Assembly (NCBI GenBank): GCA_963785245.1
Contig: CAWAUO010000007.1
Coordinates: 1 to 64,000, forward strand
Source of the DNA: JAHEEL01 sp963785245
Lineage (GTDB): Bacteria; Actinomycetota; Acidimicrobiia; Spongiisociales; UBA5794
Length of the DNA stretch: 64,000 bases
Reading direction: 5' to 3'
The notes under the pieces were generated by a model. That model was given only the letters and a program-made list of their open reading frames with translations. It ran no database searches and was not told where the DNA came from. Below, in pieces: positions 20,101-27,514 of the stretch; the stretch's first letter is position 1; the number at the start of each line of letters is the position of its first letter. The position numbers were made by a program, and so were the translations under genes.

Positions 20101-20709
20101 GGCCGCGTCTCGGAGCATTGCGCTCAAGAGCGCCCCCACGCTGCCGAGAAGCCGTGAGATCGTTCGTGACGAGAACAGATTCGAGTCGTACTGCGCTATC
20201 AGCTCGGCTCCGTCATCAAGGTTCGCCGAGAACACGAACTCTGAAGATCCGTGAACTACCGAGACTGGCCCCCCGATTGCTACGACACATCGGCCCAGGC
20301 TCTCGAGAGTCTCGTCACTTCCCATCTCGAGGTCTGCCGAGGAGCGTCGACGGGCGGTGGTCAATCGTTCGAATCGTTGGACCCACTCGGTCGGGCGACT
20401 CTCGTTCACCCCGGACACAACCACGGGTAGCAGCGGAGCATCAGCAGATTGCCCCCCACCTTCGACCACGCCAACGAGGTGGCTCGTATGGTCGCCGTAC
20501 CGATAGGCCAACGCCGCGAATGTGGCAAGAGCGAACATCTCCTCATCCACACCCACGGCGTCGGAGAACGCTCTCAAACGGAGCACCAACTCATCGCCTA
20601 GGCGGAGCCGTTCGACTCTGCCAACCGGAACGCGGCCGGGAACTCTCGGATAGTCCAACGGCAGATCGATCGGAGCCGGACGTTCGGGTGTGCAATCACG
20701 CCCCAACAT
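16933..20709 (-). CDS. NRPS loading protein: half C domain, A, carrier and sulfotransferase
   Basis: Residues 1-225 match only the C-terminal half of a condensation domain; the HHxxxDG half is missing. An adenylation domain covers about 233-740 (YTSGSTGRPKG, NVYGPTEAAVDVTYW, YRSGDRARF, GGKVDRGRL). The carrier at 743-818 has LGADSIQS (Ser about 778). A sulfotransferase domain follows at about 872-1155, with the PAPS phosphate-binding loop LSPPRSGTSLLRLML and a second PAPS-site segment HLVRDPHAMVHSF. By-eye specificity residues are D, P, R, E, L, G, V, V, D, K; I do not recognise this code. Sense probably stops near residue 1180 (17160), because the remaining codons overlap the KS gene in the wrong frame. 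A one-base shift would end it at the TGA at 17156-17158, overlapping the next ATG. Confidence 0.88.
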   Translation of the reverse strand: MLGRDCTPERPAPIDLPLDYPRVPGRVPVGRVERLRLGDELVLRLRAFSDAVGVDEEMFALATFAALAYRYGDHTSHLVGVVEGGGQSADAPLLPVVVSGVNESRPTEWVQRFERLTTARRRSSADLEMGSDETLESLGRCVVAIGGPVSVVHGSSEFVFSANLDDGAELIAQYDSNLFSSRTISRLLGSVGALLSAMLRDAARLMGSLEALTDGDIALLDSWNDTAVEYPGPFVLHSLFEKQVVERPDAIAVVFRDETVTYAELNRRANQLAHLLRSRAVGAGVLVGVLIERSVEMVVSLLAILKTGAGYVPLDPEYPAERLQLMVAETQAPIVLTGQNQLVPRFPQSVEVLSVGPSWELASGRSEANLDLPISSQDVAYVIYTSGSTGRPKGVANTHAGAGNLVWWMRDLYGMNPDDALLQRTPYSFDPSVREIFWPLAFGAKLVLPEPGGHRDPEHLLRLIREHEVTKVEFVPSNLKPFLSRPGIGECTSLRTVLCGGEPMSGDLQEMFFERLDAELHNVYGPTEAAVDVTYWHCRQELRYPVIPIGRAAPNCRVHLLDDQMSRVPIGAVGELYVGGVQVATGYVGRPELTAERFVPDPFSDDEHARLYRSGDRARFMADGDILFLGRRDHQVKIRGYRVELGEIEAALLEHQAVVEAAVVVDTGSSGYDRLVGHFVARGRAPSVSQLREFLGSILPDYMVPHVLVAHGEFPTTTGGKVDRGRLAVPEMRRPHLDTHYVAPRDDVESLLAGLWQEILGLERVGVEDRVFDLGADSIQSAEFVDRVQAEIGEFVYVTTVFSFPTVAQYARLLRSDYAEPLRRRFPTTVSTTTPVARRSPIDRDAIARMRSIVPTFDSGSTWASGAPNPPAVFILSPPRSGTSLLRLMLAGHPDLFAASELQLLPFASLAQRREAFQGRFGAWLEGTIRALMEIKGLEADEAKAAMEAYESAGTSAKELFGALQDWIGQRTLVDKSPQYALQPEALRNAEAGFDDARYVHLVRDPHAMVHSFSDHHMDQVLFVDDHDFTALELGELTWSVSHQNIMSFLGAVPADRQHRMTFEDLVADPRSEMVALCRFLELEFHESTVRPYENLDQKMVTGIYPNSTPMDDVLLLERSAIDPSVATRWRTADAADTLGESTWHLAESLGYRRRLLDEPNPRPNEEEGGWLNGKPIAGENDCDEYRPPGRVGGRPRGDCHRGDGGSIPRRRDGLRTLGEPSKRCRVDPHLDTGGAARESGCPRTTSPVPTTFPLHRR

Positions 20710-21308
20710 GGTGGTTCCGATTGACCGTGCGACAAGATGGGCGACAGCGGAGTGCGTCGCACCCCACTGGTCGCTGCCCCGCCTCTACAGCGGGCTCGGA
20801 TGGCACCGTCGCCCCAGCCATCTCCAACGAACGCCTCCGATCCAACACCCACGTCGCTTGGGTGCCAGTATCGATGGCCTCGCGAGTGACCGGTAGGCCC
20901 AATCCGCCGAGCACCCAAGGGACTAGTCCCCGACAGCGGTCGATAGGCGCCCGAGAAGGAGGAGGGGTCTCGGACCGAAGCAATCGGCATCCCGCTCAGG
21001 TATCTCGTTTCACCAGGATGAACGGCGGGCGGGATCACGGCGATGGCGGACTACCGTCTGGCCTACGTCGCAGCATGTTCGACGCATGTCGGACCTCAAT
21101 AGCATGGGGGAATCGCCACGCGCCATCGGCGCCACGGATCATTGCAGTCGCGATCGATCTGATGCGACGCCCAATCTGAATCGGACTCGTTCGGTCAACG
21201 CGTCCTTCGAATGCAGCGGTGCACCTCGATACGCGACACGTTTCGCGACGGTTGCCGGGGCGGCGCTGGCAGGTGGCTCGATCGCTGTGCCCACTACTGT
21301 ATTGGTCC
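20710..21308. other. Unassigned 600-bp divergent region upstream of NRPS and phosphodiesterase genes
   Basis: This lies between two divergently read genes and should hold both promoters. I searched the minus-strand readings for the missing first half of the condensation domain and found no HHxxxDG motif and no LPTD-type run-in. One reading just upstream of 20709 (WGATHSAVAHLVARSIGTT) is open for about 25 codons and could extend the protein slightly. A minus-strand patch (VTREAIDTGTQATWVLDRR, about 20930-20830) looks protein-like but is unassigned. No repeat or hairpin stands out. Confidence 0.35.
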
Positions 21309-22403
21309 GTGGCCTCGATCACAGTGCCCGACTACACCGGTGGATCGCTCCCCAATCTCGTGTCGGAACTCGAGTTTCGCCTGACCGGTTCGTCCAGATT
21401 CGCGCGCCTCCACCCGGCGCTGGCAGTCGAGATCCCCGACGCCGCGACCTATGTGCTGTTCCTCTTCGACGGACTCGGAAGCCTCCAACTCGACCATCCG
21501 TCTGCGTCGGCACTGAGGGACGATCTGCGCGGCAGCATCGATGCTCCGTTCCCGGCCACCACGACGGTGAGCCTCGCAACCGTCGCCACCGCACTCCCGC
21601 CATCGCAGCACGGACTGCTCGGCTACCAGTCGTGGATGCCGGAACTCGATCGGGTCGTCAACACGATCAAGTGGACGACGCTGTGGGGTGAACCGGTGGA
21701 CTACGACACCACGTCGCTCCTCCCATCCCCGAACCTGTGGGAACGGTTGAGCGCCGACGGGGTCGAGCCAATCACGGTTCAACCGGGCAACTTCATCGGG
21801 TCACCGCTCTCGATGGCCCTCTACCGGGGATGTCGCATCGAGCCGGTATTCACGCTGGATGAGACGGTCGAGGCGACCCTCCAGGTCGCGGCGGAACCGG
21901 GACGCCTCGTCTTCAGCTACCTGCCGTACGTCGACTTCGCGGCGCACGTCTACGGACAGAATTCCGAGGAGTACGGGGAGGCGCTCGCCACGGTGACCTG
22001 GGTCTGGGAGCAGGTCGCTGCTCGCCTGCCCGAGGGAGCCGCCATGGTCGGTACCGCCGACCACGGACACGTCGACTTCCCGCAGGACCGCCAGATCAGG
22101 ATTCCGAAGGACCTCCACGAGAACCGCGTCTTCTACGGTGATGGCCGGGCCATGTTCGTGCGCGGTGATGGAGCATCGCTCGAGATCGATCTGCCGGCCA
22201 CGTGGGTTCGCATCGAGGACATGATCGAATGGTGGGGTCCGGGACCACGGCACCCATCGTTCGACGGACGCTCGCCCGATGGCGCCCTCATCGCCGACGA
22301 TGACGTCCTGCTCCTCCACAAGCATTCGGACGATCGGATGGTCGGCAACCACGGCGCCCTGACCGATGAGGAGCGCCTGATTCCGCTCCTTGTGGCGGAG
22401 TGA
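21309..22403 (+). CDS. Alkaline-phosphatase-superfamily phosphodiesterase
   Basis: This protein of about 364 residues belongs to the type I phosphodiesterase/nucleotide pyrophosphatase family. It has the metal-binding start YVLFLFDGLG, the nucleophile Thr segment PATTTVSLATVATALPPSQHGLLGY, and the later metal ligands YVDFAAHVYG and GTADHGHVDFP. There is no signal peptide or membrane helix, so it is probably cytoplasmic; the substrate is unknown. I prefer the GTG at 21309 because family members start shortly before the VPDY-GGSLPNL segment. The frame stays open back to an ATG at 21219, but those residues are Arg-rich and look non-coding. It is a single gene with no clear link to the neighbouring synthases. 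Confidence 0.82.
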   Translation: MASITVPDYTGGSLPNLVSELEFRLTGSSRFARLHPALAVEIPDAATYVLFLFDGLGSLQLDHPSASALRDDLRGSIDAPFPATTTVSLATVATALPPSQHGLLGYQSWMPELDRVVNTIKWTTLWGEPVDYDTTSLLPSPNLWERLSADGVEPITVQPGNFIGSPLSMALYRGCRIEPVFTLDETVEATLQVAAEPGRLVFSYLPYVDFAAHVYGQNSEEYGEALATVTWVWEQVAARLPEGAAMVGTADHGHVDFPQDRQIRIPKDLHENRVFYGDGRAMFVRGDGASLEIDLPATWVRIEDMIEWWGPGPRHPSFDGRSPDGALIADDDVLLLHKHSDDRMVGNHGALTDEERLIPLLVAE

Positions 22404-22417
22404 GTCTCAGGATCATG

Positions 22418-22443
22418 TGTAACACTTCGGTGCCTGCCGCGAC
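22418..22443 (+). promoter_or_regulatory. ECF-type sigma factor promoter
   Basis: TGTAAC (22418-22423) and CGAC (22440-22443) are separated by exactly 16 bases, the arrangement seen in many ECF-sigma promoters (AAC-bearing -35, CG-rich -10). The ATG of the DUF5667 gene follows at 22455, giving a very short leader. The operon contains an ECF sigma factor, so autoregulation is the simple inference. Confidence 0.55.
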
Positions 22444-22454
22444 TGTTCTTCTAC

Positions 22455-23078
22455 ATGGCAGCGAAACGCGACAGCAACCCGATTGACGAACTCCGCTCCT
22501 ACGCGAGCGGTCTTGTTGACGCGGTGCCGCCCCTGGAAACCTCCTCGCTCCACCTCATCGAAGGTTCACCCATACCGAAGCGTCCGCACCGGTTCACCGT
22601 GCCGGCGATCGCGGCCATGAGCGTTGCGGCCATGCTTCTCGTCGCCGAAGTTGGCGTCGCCGTCGTCGCGAACAGCGCCGTTCCTGGCGATCAGATCTAT
22701 GGGATCGATCTCCTTGTCGAGGACGCGCTCACATCGGTCGGCGTCCCGGTTGATACTGCGTCGGAGCGATTCGCCGAAGCCGAGGTTCTGCTCGCGAGGA
22801 ACGAACTGAATGAGGCAATTCGGACGGCTCGGGTCGGGTATCGTGAGATGGACCAGGCAGTTGTCGGAATGGCATTCATGCACCTGATACAAGCTGAGAC
22901 GTCTCTCGCGTCCAACACCAGTCCAGAGGTCGATACGAACGTTCGTGCGAGCTTTGGTGCTCTTCTCGAGACCACCCGAGACGCCGGGGTGATCGAGGCC
23001 GGCGATGCGCGGGCCGTCGGCGAAGCGGCACTCAAGGTTGCCCAGGCAGCCGCTTCGGGCGAAGAGGATTCATCATGA
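22455..23078 (+). CDS. DUF5667-domain membrane protein, probable anti-sigma partner
   Basis: A 207-residue protein with a short N-terminal cytoplasmic part, one membrane helix at about 52-72 (FTVPAIAAMSVAAMLLVAEV) and an outward helical domain. That domain starts NSAVPGDQIYGIDLLVEDAL, the conserved opening of DUF5667 proteins, which in actinobacteria sit beside ECF sigma genes. The gene overlaps the sigma factor gene by ATGA, so the two are translationally coupled. It has no zinc anti-sigma motif (HxxxCxxC). An anti-sigma or sensor role is inferred from the membrane topology and the coupling, not from a known catalytic or binding residue. Confidence 0.75.
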   Translation: MAAKRDSNPIDELRSYASGLVDAVPPLETSSLHLIEGSPIPKRPHRFTVPAIAAMSVAAMLLVAEVGVAVVANSAVPGDQIYGIDLLVEDALTSVGVPVDTASERFAEAEVLLARNELNEAIRTARVGYREMDQAVVGMAFMHLIQAETSLASNTSPEVDTNVRASFGALLETTRDAGVIEAGDARAVGEAALKVAQAAASGEEDSS

Positions 23079-23737
23079 CCGGCTCCGCCACAGCCGTCGC
23101 TCCAATGATTTCGTTCACGAGCGGCGTGTTTGCGACCGATAATGCTCTCGTGGGTGCTCGCGCGCATTCGGAACCGGTCGGCCGGTCTTTCGATGCCACC
23201 GACGAGCGGCGTCTCGTGCCGCTTGAGGTGGTCGTATCGGCGCGCGACGGGTCTCGGGAGTCAATGGGGCGCCTGTGCACGCTCGTTCATCCCCGTGTCG
23301 TCGCGTTCTATCGCTATTCGGGCCTATCCTCAGACGCTGCAGAGGACCTCGCGGGAGATGTGATTGAAGATGTCATCACTCGCCTGTCGACGCTGAGGAA
23401 TCCGAAGGCGTTCGACGCATGGATGTGGTCGATCGGACGGAATCGGCTCAAGGGCTGGATCCGAGTCAACCGACGACCGGATCGACACGAACCGGCCACA
23501 CCGGCGGCAGCAGGACCCGAGGAGCGGGCCATCGATGCCGATGAACATTCAAGAATCAGGGGGGCCTTGACGATGTTGAGTATGAAGGATCGCGAATTGC
23601 TCTGGCTTCGCGAGGTTGAAGGATTGTCGTATGAAGAGATCGGTGGACGCCTCAGCGCCGCAACCGGAACTGTACGCGTCGCCTGCCATCGAGCCCGCAA
23701 GAGGCTCGAGCAGGCGTACCAGGAAGAGGGGATCTGA
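23075..23737 (+). CDS. ECF-subfamily RNA polymerase sigma factor
   Basis: This 220-residue sigma-70 family regulator has region 2 at about 60-130 (YRYSGLSSDAAEDLAGDVIEDV, then AFDAWMWSIGRNRLKGW) and region 4 at about 160-215 (LTMLSMKDRELLWLREVEGLS, YEEIGGRLSAATGTVRVACHRARKRL), the helix-turn-helix that reads the -35. The first 45 residues are an unusual extension; later starts are possible. It follows the DUF5667 gene with a 4-base overlap and is itself overlapped by the first TadE-like frame (TGATG). That suggests it may control the Tad pilus genes behind it as well as its own operon. Confidence 0.88.
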   Translation: MTGSATAVAPMISFTSGVFATDNALVGARAHSEPVGRSFDATDERRLVPLEVVVSARDGSRESMGRLCTLVHPRVVAFYRYSGLSSDAAEDLAGDVIEDVITRLSTLRNPKAFDAWMWSIGRNRLKGWIRVNRRPDRHEPATPAAAGPEERAIDADEHSRIRGALTMLSMKDRELLWLREVEGLSYEEIGGRLSAATGTVRVACHRARKRLEQAYQEEGI

Positions 23738-23838
23738 TGTTCCGATTGATGCGTAGAGACCGCGAGAAGGGTGCCTCGGCGGTCGAGTTCGCGATCGTGC
23801 TCCCGCTGTTGTTGTTGCTGGTGTTCGGCGTTCCGTAG
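23737..23838 (+). pseudogene. Truncated TadE-like prepilin N terminus (copy 1)
   Basis: A 33-codon frame starting at the TGATG junction with the sigma gene reads a basic leader, then GASAVEFAIVLPLLLLLVFG, the signature of TadE/Flp-type prepilins with the conserved Glu five residues after the cleavage point. It hits a stop directly after, at 23836. The next 85 bases repeat the same segment with many silent changes. It looks like the head of one TadE gene joined to the head of a second, either an old partial tandem duplication or two paralogues collapsed together. Confidence 0.65.
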
Positions 23839-24272
23839 AGACCGTGAGAGAGGCGCGGTCCGCGGTCGAATTCGCAATCGTGCTCCCGCTCCTCGTGCTC
23901 TTGGTATTTGGCATCATGGAGGCTGGCTGGCTTTCTCCCAGCAGGTCGAGGTCCGAAACGCGGCCGCGAAGGTGCTCGCATGGCCGTCGTCGACTACCCG
24001 ATGCCTGGTTCGGGCAGTTCCGGGGCGATCGTGGCAGAGGTCTGTTCCCGAGCCTCGCTCTCGGCCGATCGAGCGTCCGTCACCATCGTCGACACCGGCA
24101 ACGACAGCGTAGCGGTAACTGTCAGCCAAGCCTACGCAAGCCTCACCGGTGCCCTGCCGATTTCAACTCACTGACAATCACCTCGGTGGTTGAGATGCGG
24201 ATGGAGCGAGAGGAAGTGACATGGTCGAAGTCACGGCCCAGGCGTGCCCAGGATGATGACGAAGCTACGTAG
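23836..24272 (+). pseudogene. TadE-like pilus assembly protein (copy 2), frameshifted
   Basis: This second TadE-like sequence reads SAVEFAIVLPLLVLLVFGIMEAGW from about 23858. The frame slips near 23930; REGARMAVVDYP and VTIVDTGNDSVAVTVSQAYAS continue in another frame (23908-24174). A further slip near 24160 gives SLTITSVVEMRMERE before a stop at 24270-24272. The repaired protein would be about 145 residues, a normal TadE size: one N-terminal helix for membrane insertion and a beta-rich outer domain. Such minor pseudopilins help build Tad/Flp pili on the cell surface. At least three single-base changes are needed to restore it. Confidence 0.7.
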
Positions 24273-24600
24273 AGCCAGCTCCGTGGACATTCGCGCTTGC
24301 GCCTCCGAAGACGGCGCCATCCTGCCGATCGTCGCCTTGATGATCGTCGTCCTGCTGGTCTTCGCCGCGTTCACGGTCGATCTCGGTGCAGCATGGGGAC
24401 AGCGCACACTCAATCAATCCGCGGCTGATGCCGGGGTCATGGGAGGTGGTATCGGATTCGTTGGTGATACGCCACAAACCAATGAGGAGATCGTCGCGGA
24501 GGTCGAAAAGTACGTCGACATCAATCTGGGTTATCAGATCTCTGGAGGCCCGGGAGTGCTGGGAGGCGGTCTTGGGCGACTTGCGTCGACTCGAAAGTGA
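24244..24600 (+). CDS. TadG-like pilus assembly protein, N-terminal part
   Basis: The N terminus has EDGAILPIVALMIVVLLVFAA followed by FTVDLGAAWGQRTLNQSAADAG, the start of the TadG/TadE-G (Flp pilus-assembly, DUF2134-like) family: one membrane helix, then a large outer domain in which newly made proteins carry a conserved D-AA-AG motif. The frame stops at 24598. A short stretch after it (VDSKVTAGEFYP) continues the sense in another frame before the next piece. Start candidates are GTG 24244 and ATGs at 24253 and 24256. It overlaps the tail of the TadE-like gene. Confidence 0.75.
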   Translation: MPRMMTKLRRASSVDIRACASEDGAILPIVALMIVVLLVFAAFTVDLGAAWGQRTLNQSAADAGVMGGGIGFVGDTPQTNEEIVAEVEKYVDINLGYQISGGPGVLGGGLGRLASTRK

Positions 24601-24606
24601 CTGCAG

Positions 24607-25575
24607 GTGAGTTCTACCCTATTGGTTGACGTCGATGGCAACGTCATCAACCCCTGCGTCAGTCTCAGCGCCGATGCTACCCCGAACGGAGAAAGGATCT
24701 TTCGCGTGGTTCTCCCTCCCCAACAAACAGAGACCTCCTTCGCTCGGGTAATCGGAATCGACCAGATCGAAACCGGTGCATTCGCCGAAGCATCGCTCCA
24801 GTACGCCACGTGGGGAACTGGGTCGCTGCCGTTCGTCTTGCCTGCGGATGCGGAGAGCCAGTTCTGCCTGGGTGACATGCCGCCTGGGCTGGCGCAGGAT
24901 CCGTGCGACGGGAGCAATACCGGCAAGCGAAACGACATCATCAGTCCGTGGAAGGGCACGAATGACTATCCGGGAACACCCGAATGCAGCGGCGGCCTAT
25001 ACATCAACCCACTGCAAGCCAACATCGCACTGGGCCTCGATCACACGGTTCGTGAAGCGGGCGGTCCAGACTCTGACGCCGCCTGGCCGACGACAGCTGG
25101 GCAGGACGACTGCGACGCGCAGGAAACCGGAGGCGAGGAGCCGTACGCCCTCAAACTAGGCCAGGGCGGCGAAAGCCTCATCGAGGGCTTCGCTGGAGAT
25201 CCGCAATTCGGTGCTGTCCAATTGCCTGGTCGCCTGCGTCAAGGCGGCGGTCTCAACGGTGGCCCCATGCCAAATGACCTGGGTGAGGTCTCAGGTACGC
25301 CGCTCAATAGTGGTAGCTCTGCCCGCCTGGTGGAAGGAGCAGCCTCCAACCCAACCAATATGTGGCTGGACAACGTTGGGCTTTGGGAATACTTCGCCGA
25401 CACCACATCCAGCAGCTGCACGGGTACGGGTTATGCGGCCTATAAGGAGGGCGGAGCCACGGCGACCGATGCACTCGAGGCCTGCCTGGCAAGCGTGAGT
25501 GATACTGCGACGGGCGTGTTCAGCGACTCGATTCTGACTTCACCTCGATTCGCTCTCGTACCGGACTCTGGATAA
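24607..25575 (+). CDS. TadG-like pilus assembly protein, middle part
   Basis: This continues the TadG-like protein: TSFARVIGIDQIETGAFAEASL is the usual segment where these proteins state that the helper fold is complete, and a long Cys-containing, Gly/Asp-rich outer region follows (LPFVLPADAESQFCLGDMP, LEACLASVSDTATG). Pairs of cysteines suggest disulfides outside the membrane. The frame ends at 25573 with PRFALVPDSG, and the next sense piece (DAMPSNNFTNIKDF) is one frame over, implying another single-base slip near 25565. Confidence 0.75.
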   Translation: MSSTLLVDVDGNVINPCVSLSADATPNGERIFRVVLPPQQTETSFARVIGIDQIETGAFAEASLQYATWGTGSLPFVLPADAESQFCLGDMPPGLAQDPCDGSNTGKRNDIISPWKGTNDYPGTPECSGGLYINPLQANIALGLDHTVREAGGPDSDAAWPTTAGQDDCDAQETGGEEPYALKLGQGGESLIEGFAGDPQFGAVQLPGRLRQGGGLNGGPMPNDLGEVSGTPLNSGSSARLVEGAASNPTNMWLDNVGLWEYFADTTSSSCTGTGYAAYKEGGATATDALEACLASVSDTATGVFSDSILTSPRFALVPDSG

Positions 25576-25595
25576 GGAAATCAGCCCTCGATGCG

Positions 25596-26077
25596 ATGCC
25601 GTCCAACAACTTCACGAACATCAAGGACTTCGTACCCGTCTACATCCAGAGCACATACTGGAACTGCAGTGCCAACGGCTCGCCGCTCTACGACGAAGAC
25701 GGTGAACCCATCCTTGACGGTGACGGCAATCCCGAGTTGAGCGATGGAACCTGCGAACTTCGTTTCCGGACGTTCGAGGATGTGGCCGAAGAGGGAGAGG
25801 ACAACATCCTCACCAATGACCGCATGTGGTTCGCTCCGGGTGAGGGCAATAGCCCGTCATGTCTCCTTCAAGGCCCGCTCGGCAACGAGAAATGCAGAGA
25901 ACAATGGCCTCGTCGCCCTAGACGGTGTGACGGTCGATCCTGCTCAAGCCAGCATGGGTGCCACGAGAAGCCTTCGCAGGGGGAGCGACTTCGGACGTGC
26001 CCCTCTTCGATTCAGATGTACCGCTCGAGCTGACCGCGGGCACCGTCCATATCGTCGGACGAACGCCGGGAGACTGA
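25596..26077 (+). CDS. TadG-like pilus assembly protein, C-terminal part (frameshifted)
   Basis: This piece reads NFTNIKDFVPVYIQSTYWNCS and a run of acidic residues (EDGEPILDGDGNPE), then loses sense near 25880. The last part (VPLFDSDVPLELTAGTVHIVG) lies in another frame and stops at 26075-26077, which I take as the real gene end. With its upstream pieces the repaired protein would be about 610 residues. The open frame that starts at 25596 itself ends at 26033. Confidence 0.6.
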
Positions 26078-26213
26078 ACCGGCCGACGTCCAGGTCAATT
26101 TTGGCCCGATGGCACTGGAGTTCAGCACCACACTCGGATCGGCATTTGGTCAACCGCCGACATCCCGATTGGCAGGTCTTGACCGAGGGCCAAACCTTAT
26201 TGGCACTATGGCA

Positions 26214-26707
26214 GTAGTGCAAATAGGGTTCGCGGTGCAAGTGACCACTCGCTGCGGGTAGCCCGATGCATCGACTCATGATTCTCGTCATCGCTTTCGC
26301 CTTGGGCACAACTGCGTGCACCGGATCGTCCGAGGCATCGGACACGCTCACCGTCTACTCCGGCCCATTGAAGAGCTGGTCGGTCCGCTGATTCGCGCCG
26401 GTCCGCGGAACAGTCCGGGATCGACATCTCGGTCAGGTACGGGGACTCGGCTCTACAGCGGTAGTGTAAATAGGGTCTCGGATGACAGTGTCCACTCGTC
26501 GCGGGGAACCCAGTGCGTCGGCCCACAATTCTCATTGTTGCGTTTGCCCTCGGCGCGGCGGCATGCACTGGATCGTCCGCATCGTCGGACCCGATCACGA
26601 TCTACTCCGGGCGTTCGGAGGAGCTCATCGGGCCGCTGATCGCCCAATTCGAGGAGCAGTCTGGGATCGACGTCTCCGTGCGATACGGTGATTCGGCCGA
26701 ACTCGCG
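26214..26707 (+). repeat. Diverged 247-bp tandem duplication of promoter and signal peptide
   Basis: The segment from about 26214 matches the one from 26461 at a constant offset of 247 bases: GTAGTGCAAATAGGG against GTAGTGTAAATAGGG, then matching coding sequence (LVIAFALG-TACTGSS against LIVAFALG-AACTGSS), down to GIDISVRYGDSA against GIDVSVRYGDSA. The copies differ at many positions, so this is an old duplication rather than an assembly echo. Confidence 0.75.
26266..26457 (+). pseudogene. Remnant of an iron-binding lipoprotein gene (fbpA copy)
   Basis: Starting at ATG 26266, a lipoprotein signal peptide (LVIAFALGTTACTGSS) and YSG are readable, then a slip gives a stop at 26389. Matching sense continues in other frames (EELVGPLIRA, EQSGIDISVRYGDSA) until the sequence meets the second copy at about 26457. 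Only the first 65 codons or so of the gene are duplicated. It sits directly upstream of the intact gene and includes a copy of its upstream region. Confidence 0.7.
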
Positions 26708-27514
26708 GCAACGATTCTCGAGGAAGGCGAGCGTTCACCCGCCTCGGTCTTCCTCGCCCAGGACCCCGCCTCGCTGGGGTCGGTCGCGCTGGCCGGCTTG
26801 TTCGCCCCGCTCCCCGAAGATCTGCTCGACCAAGTACCGGCCAAGTACTCCGATCGGGATGGGCTCTGGATCGGGGTGTCGGGCCGCGCTCGCAGCGTCG
26901 TCTATGACCCCGCGGTGGTCTCACCCGGCGACCTGCCACCGACGGAGGACGGACTGATCGACGAGCGCTGGGCTTCCCGCGTCGGCATCGCACCAACCAA
27001 TGGGTCGTTCCTCGCGTTCGTCGCCGCAAAGATTCTGCTCGACGGCGAAGTGGCAACACGCGCCTGGCTCGACGGGATGAAGGCCAATGAGTCGCCGACC
27101 TTCCCCAAGAACTCAACCATCGTCTCTGCCGTCGCCGACGGGCAGATCGATGCCGGCCTCGTCAACCACTACTACGCGCTTCGCCTCCTGGCCGAGGACC
27201 CGACGGCGTCGGTCGCCAACGCCTTCTTCCCGGTAGCGTGCGCCGGGTCCCTCGTCATGCCGGCCGGGGCAGGGATCCTGGCTTCCGCCGACGCTCCGGC
27301 TTCGGCGGAGGCGTTCATCGCCTTCCTGCTGTCGATCGAGGCACAGGAGTACTTCGCCCAGGAGACGTTCGAGTACCCGCTCGTGCCTGGCGTCGCGCCA
27401 TCGGGTGACCTGCCGCCGATCGACTCGATCCCCACGCCGGAGATCAACCTCTCGGATCTCGCTCCGATGCTCGACCTGGCCACCGACCTCGTCTCGCAGG
27501 CCGGGCTCTTGTGA
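26513..27514 (+). CDS. fbpA: Fe(III)-type ABC transporter substrate-binding lipoprotein
   Basis: A 333-residue lipoprotein that would capture ferric iron (or a similar anion-coordinated metal) outside the membrane and pass it to the permease encoded next. The N terminus is a lipoprotein signal ending AAC at Cys18. The mature part starts ITIYSGRSEELIGPLIAQFEEQSGI, the standard opening of FbpA/FutA-type proteins. Later come GLWIGVSGRARSVVYD and VNHYYALRL, where the paired tyrosines are the usual iron ligands. GTG at 26513 is used; its stop overlaps the permease start (GTGA). Phosphonate or thiamine carriers of related folds are less likely given the YSGR and NHYY motifs. Confidence 0.88.
   Translation: MRRPTILIVAFALGAAACTGSSASSDPITIYSGRSEELIGPLIAQFEEQSGIDVSVRYGDSAELAATILEEGERSPASVFLAQDPASLGSVALAGLFAPLPEDLLDQVPAKYSDRDGLWIGVSGRARSVVYDPAVVSPGDLPPTEDGLIDERWASRVGIAPTNGSFLAFVAAKILLDGEVATRAWLDGMKANESPTFPKNSTIVSAVADGQIDAGLVNHYYALRLLAEDPTASVANAFFPVACAGSLVMPAGAGILASADAPASAEAFIAFLLSIEAQEYFAQETFEYPLVPGVAPSGDLPPIDSIPTPEINLSDLAPMLDLATDLVSQAGLL

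Noticed and set aside
20076..21179. A 367-codon plus-strand frame over the NRPS start
   Set aside because: Mostly antisense to the NRPS half-C domain and Arg/Pro-rich; no recognisable domain or start signal.
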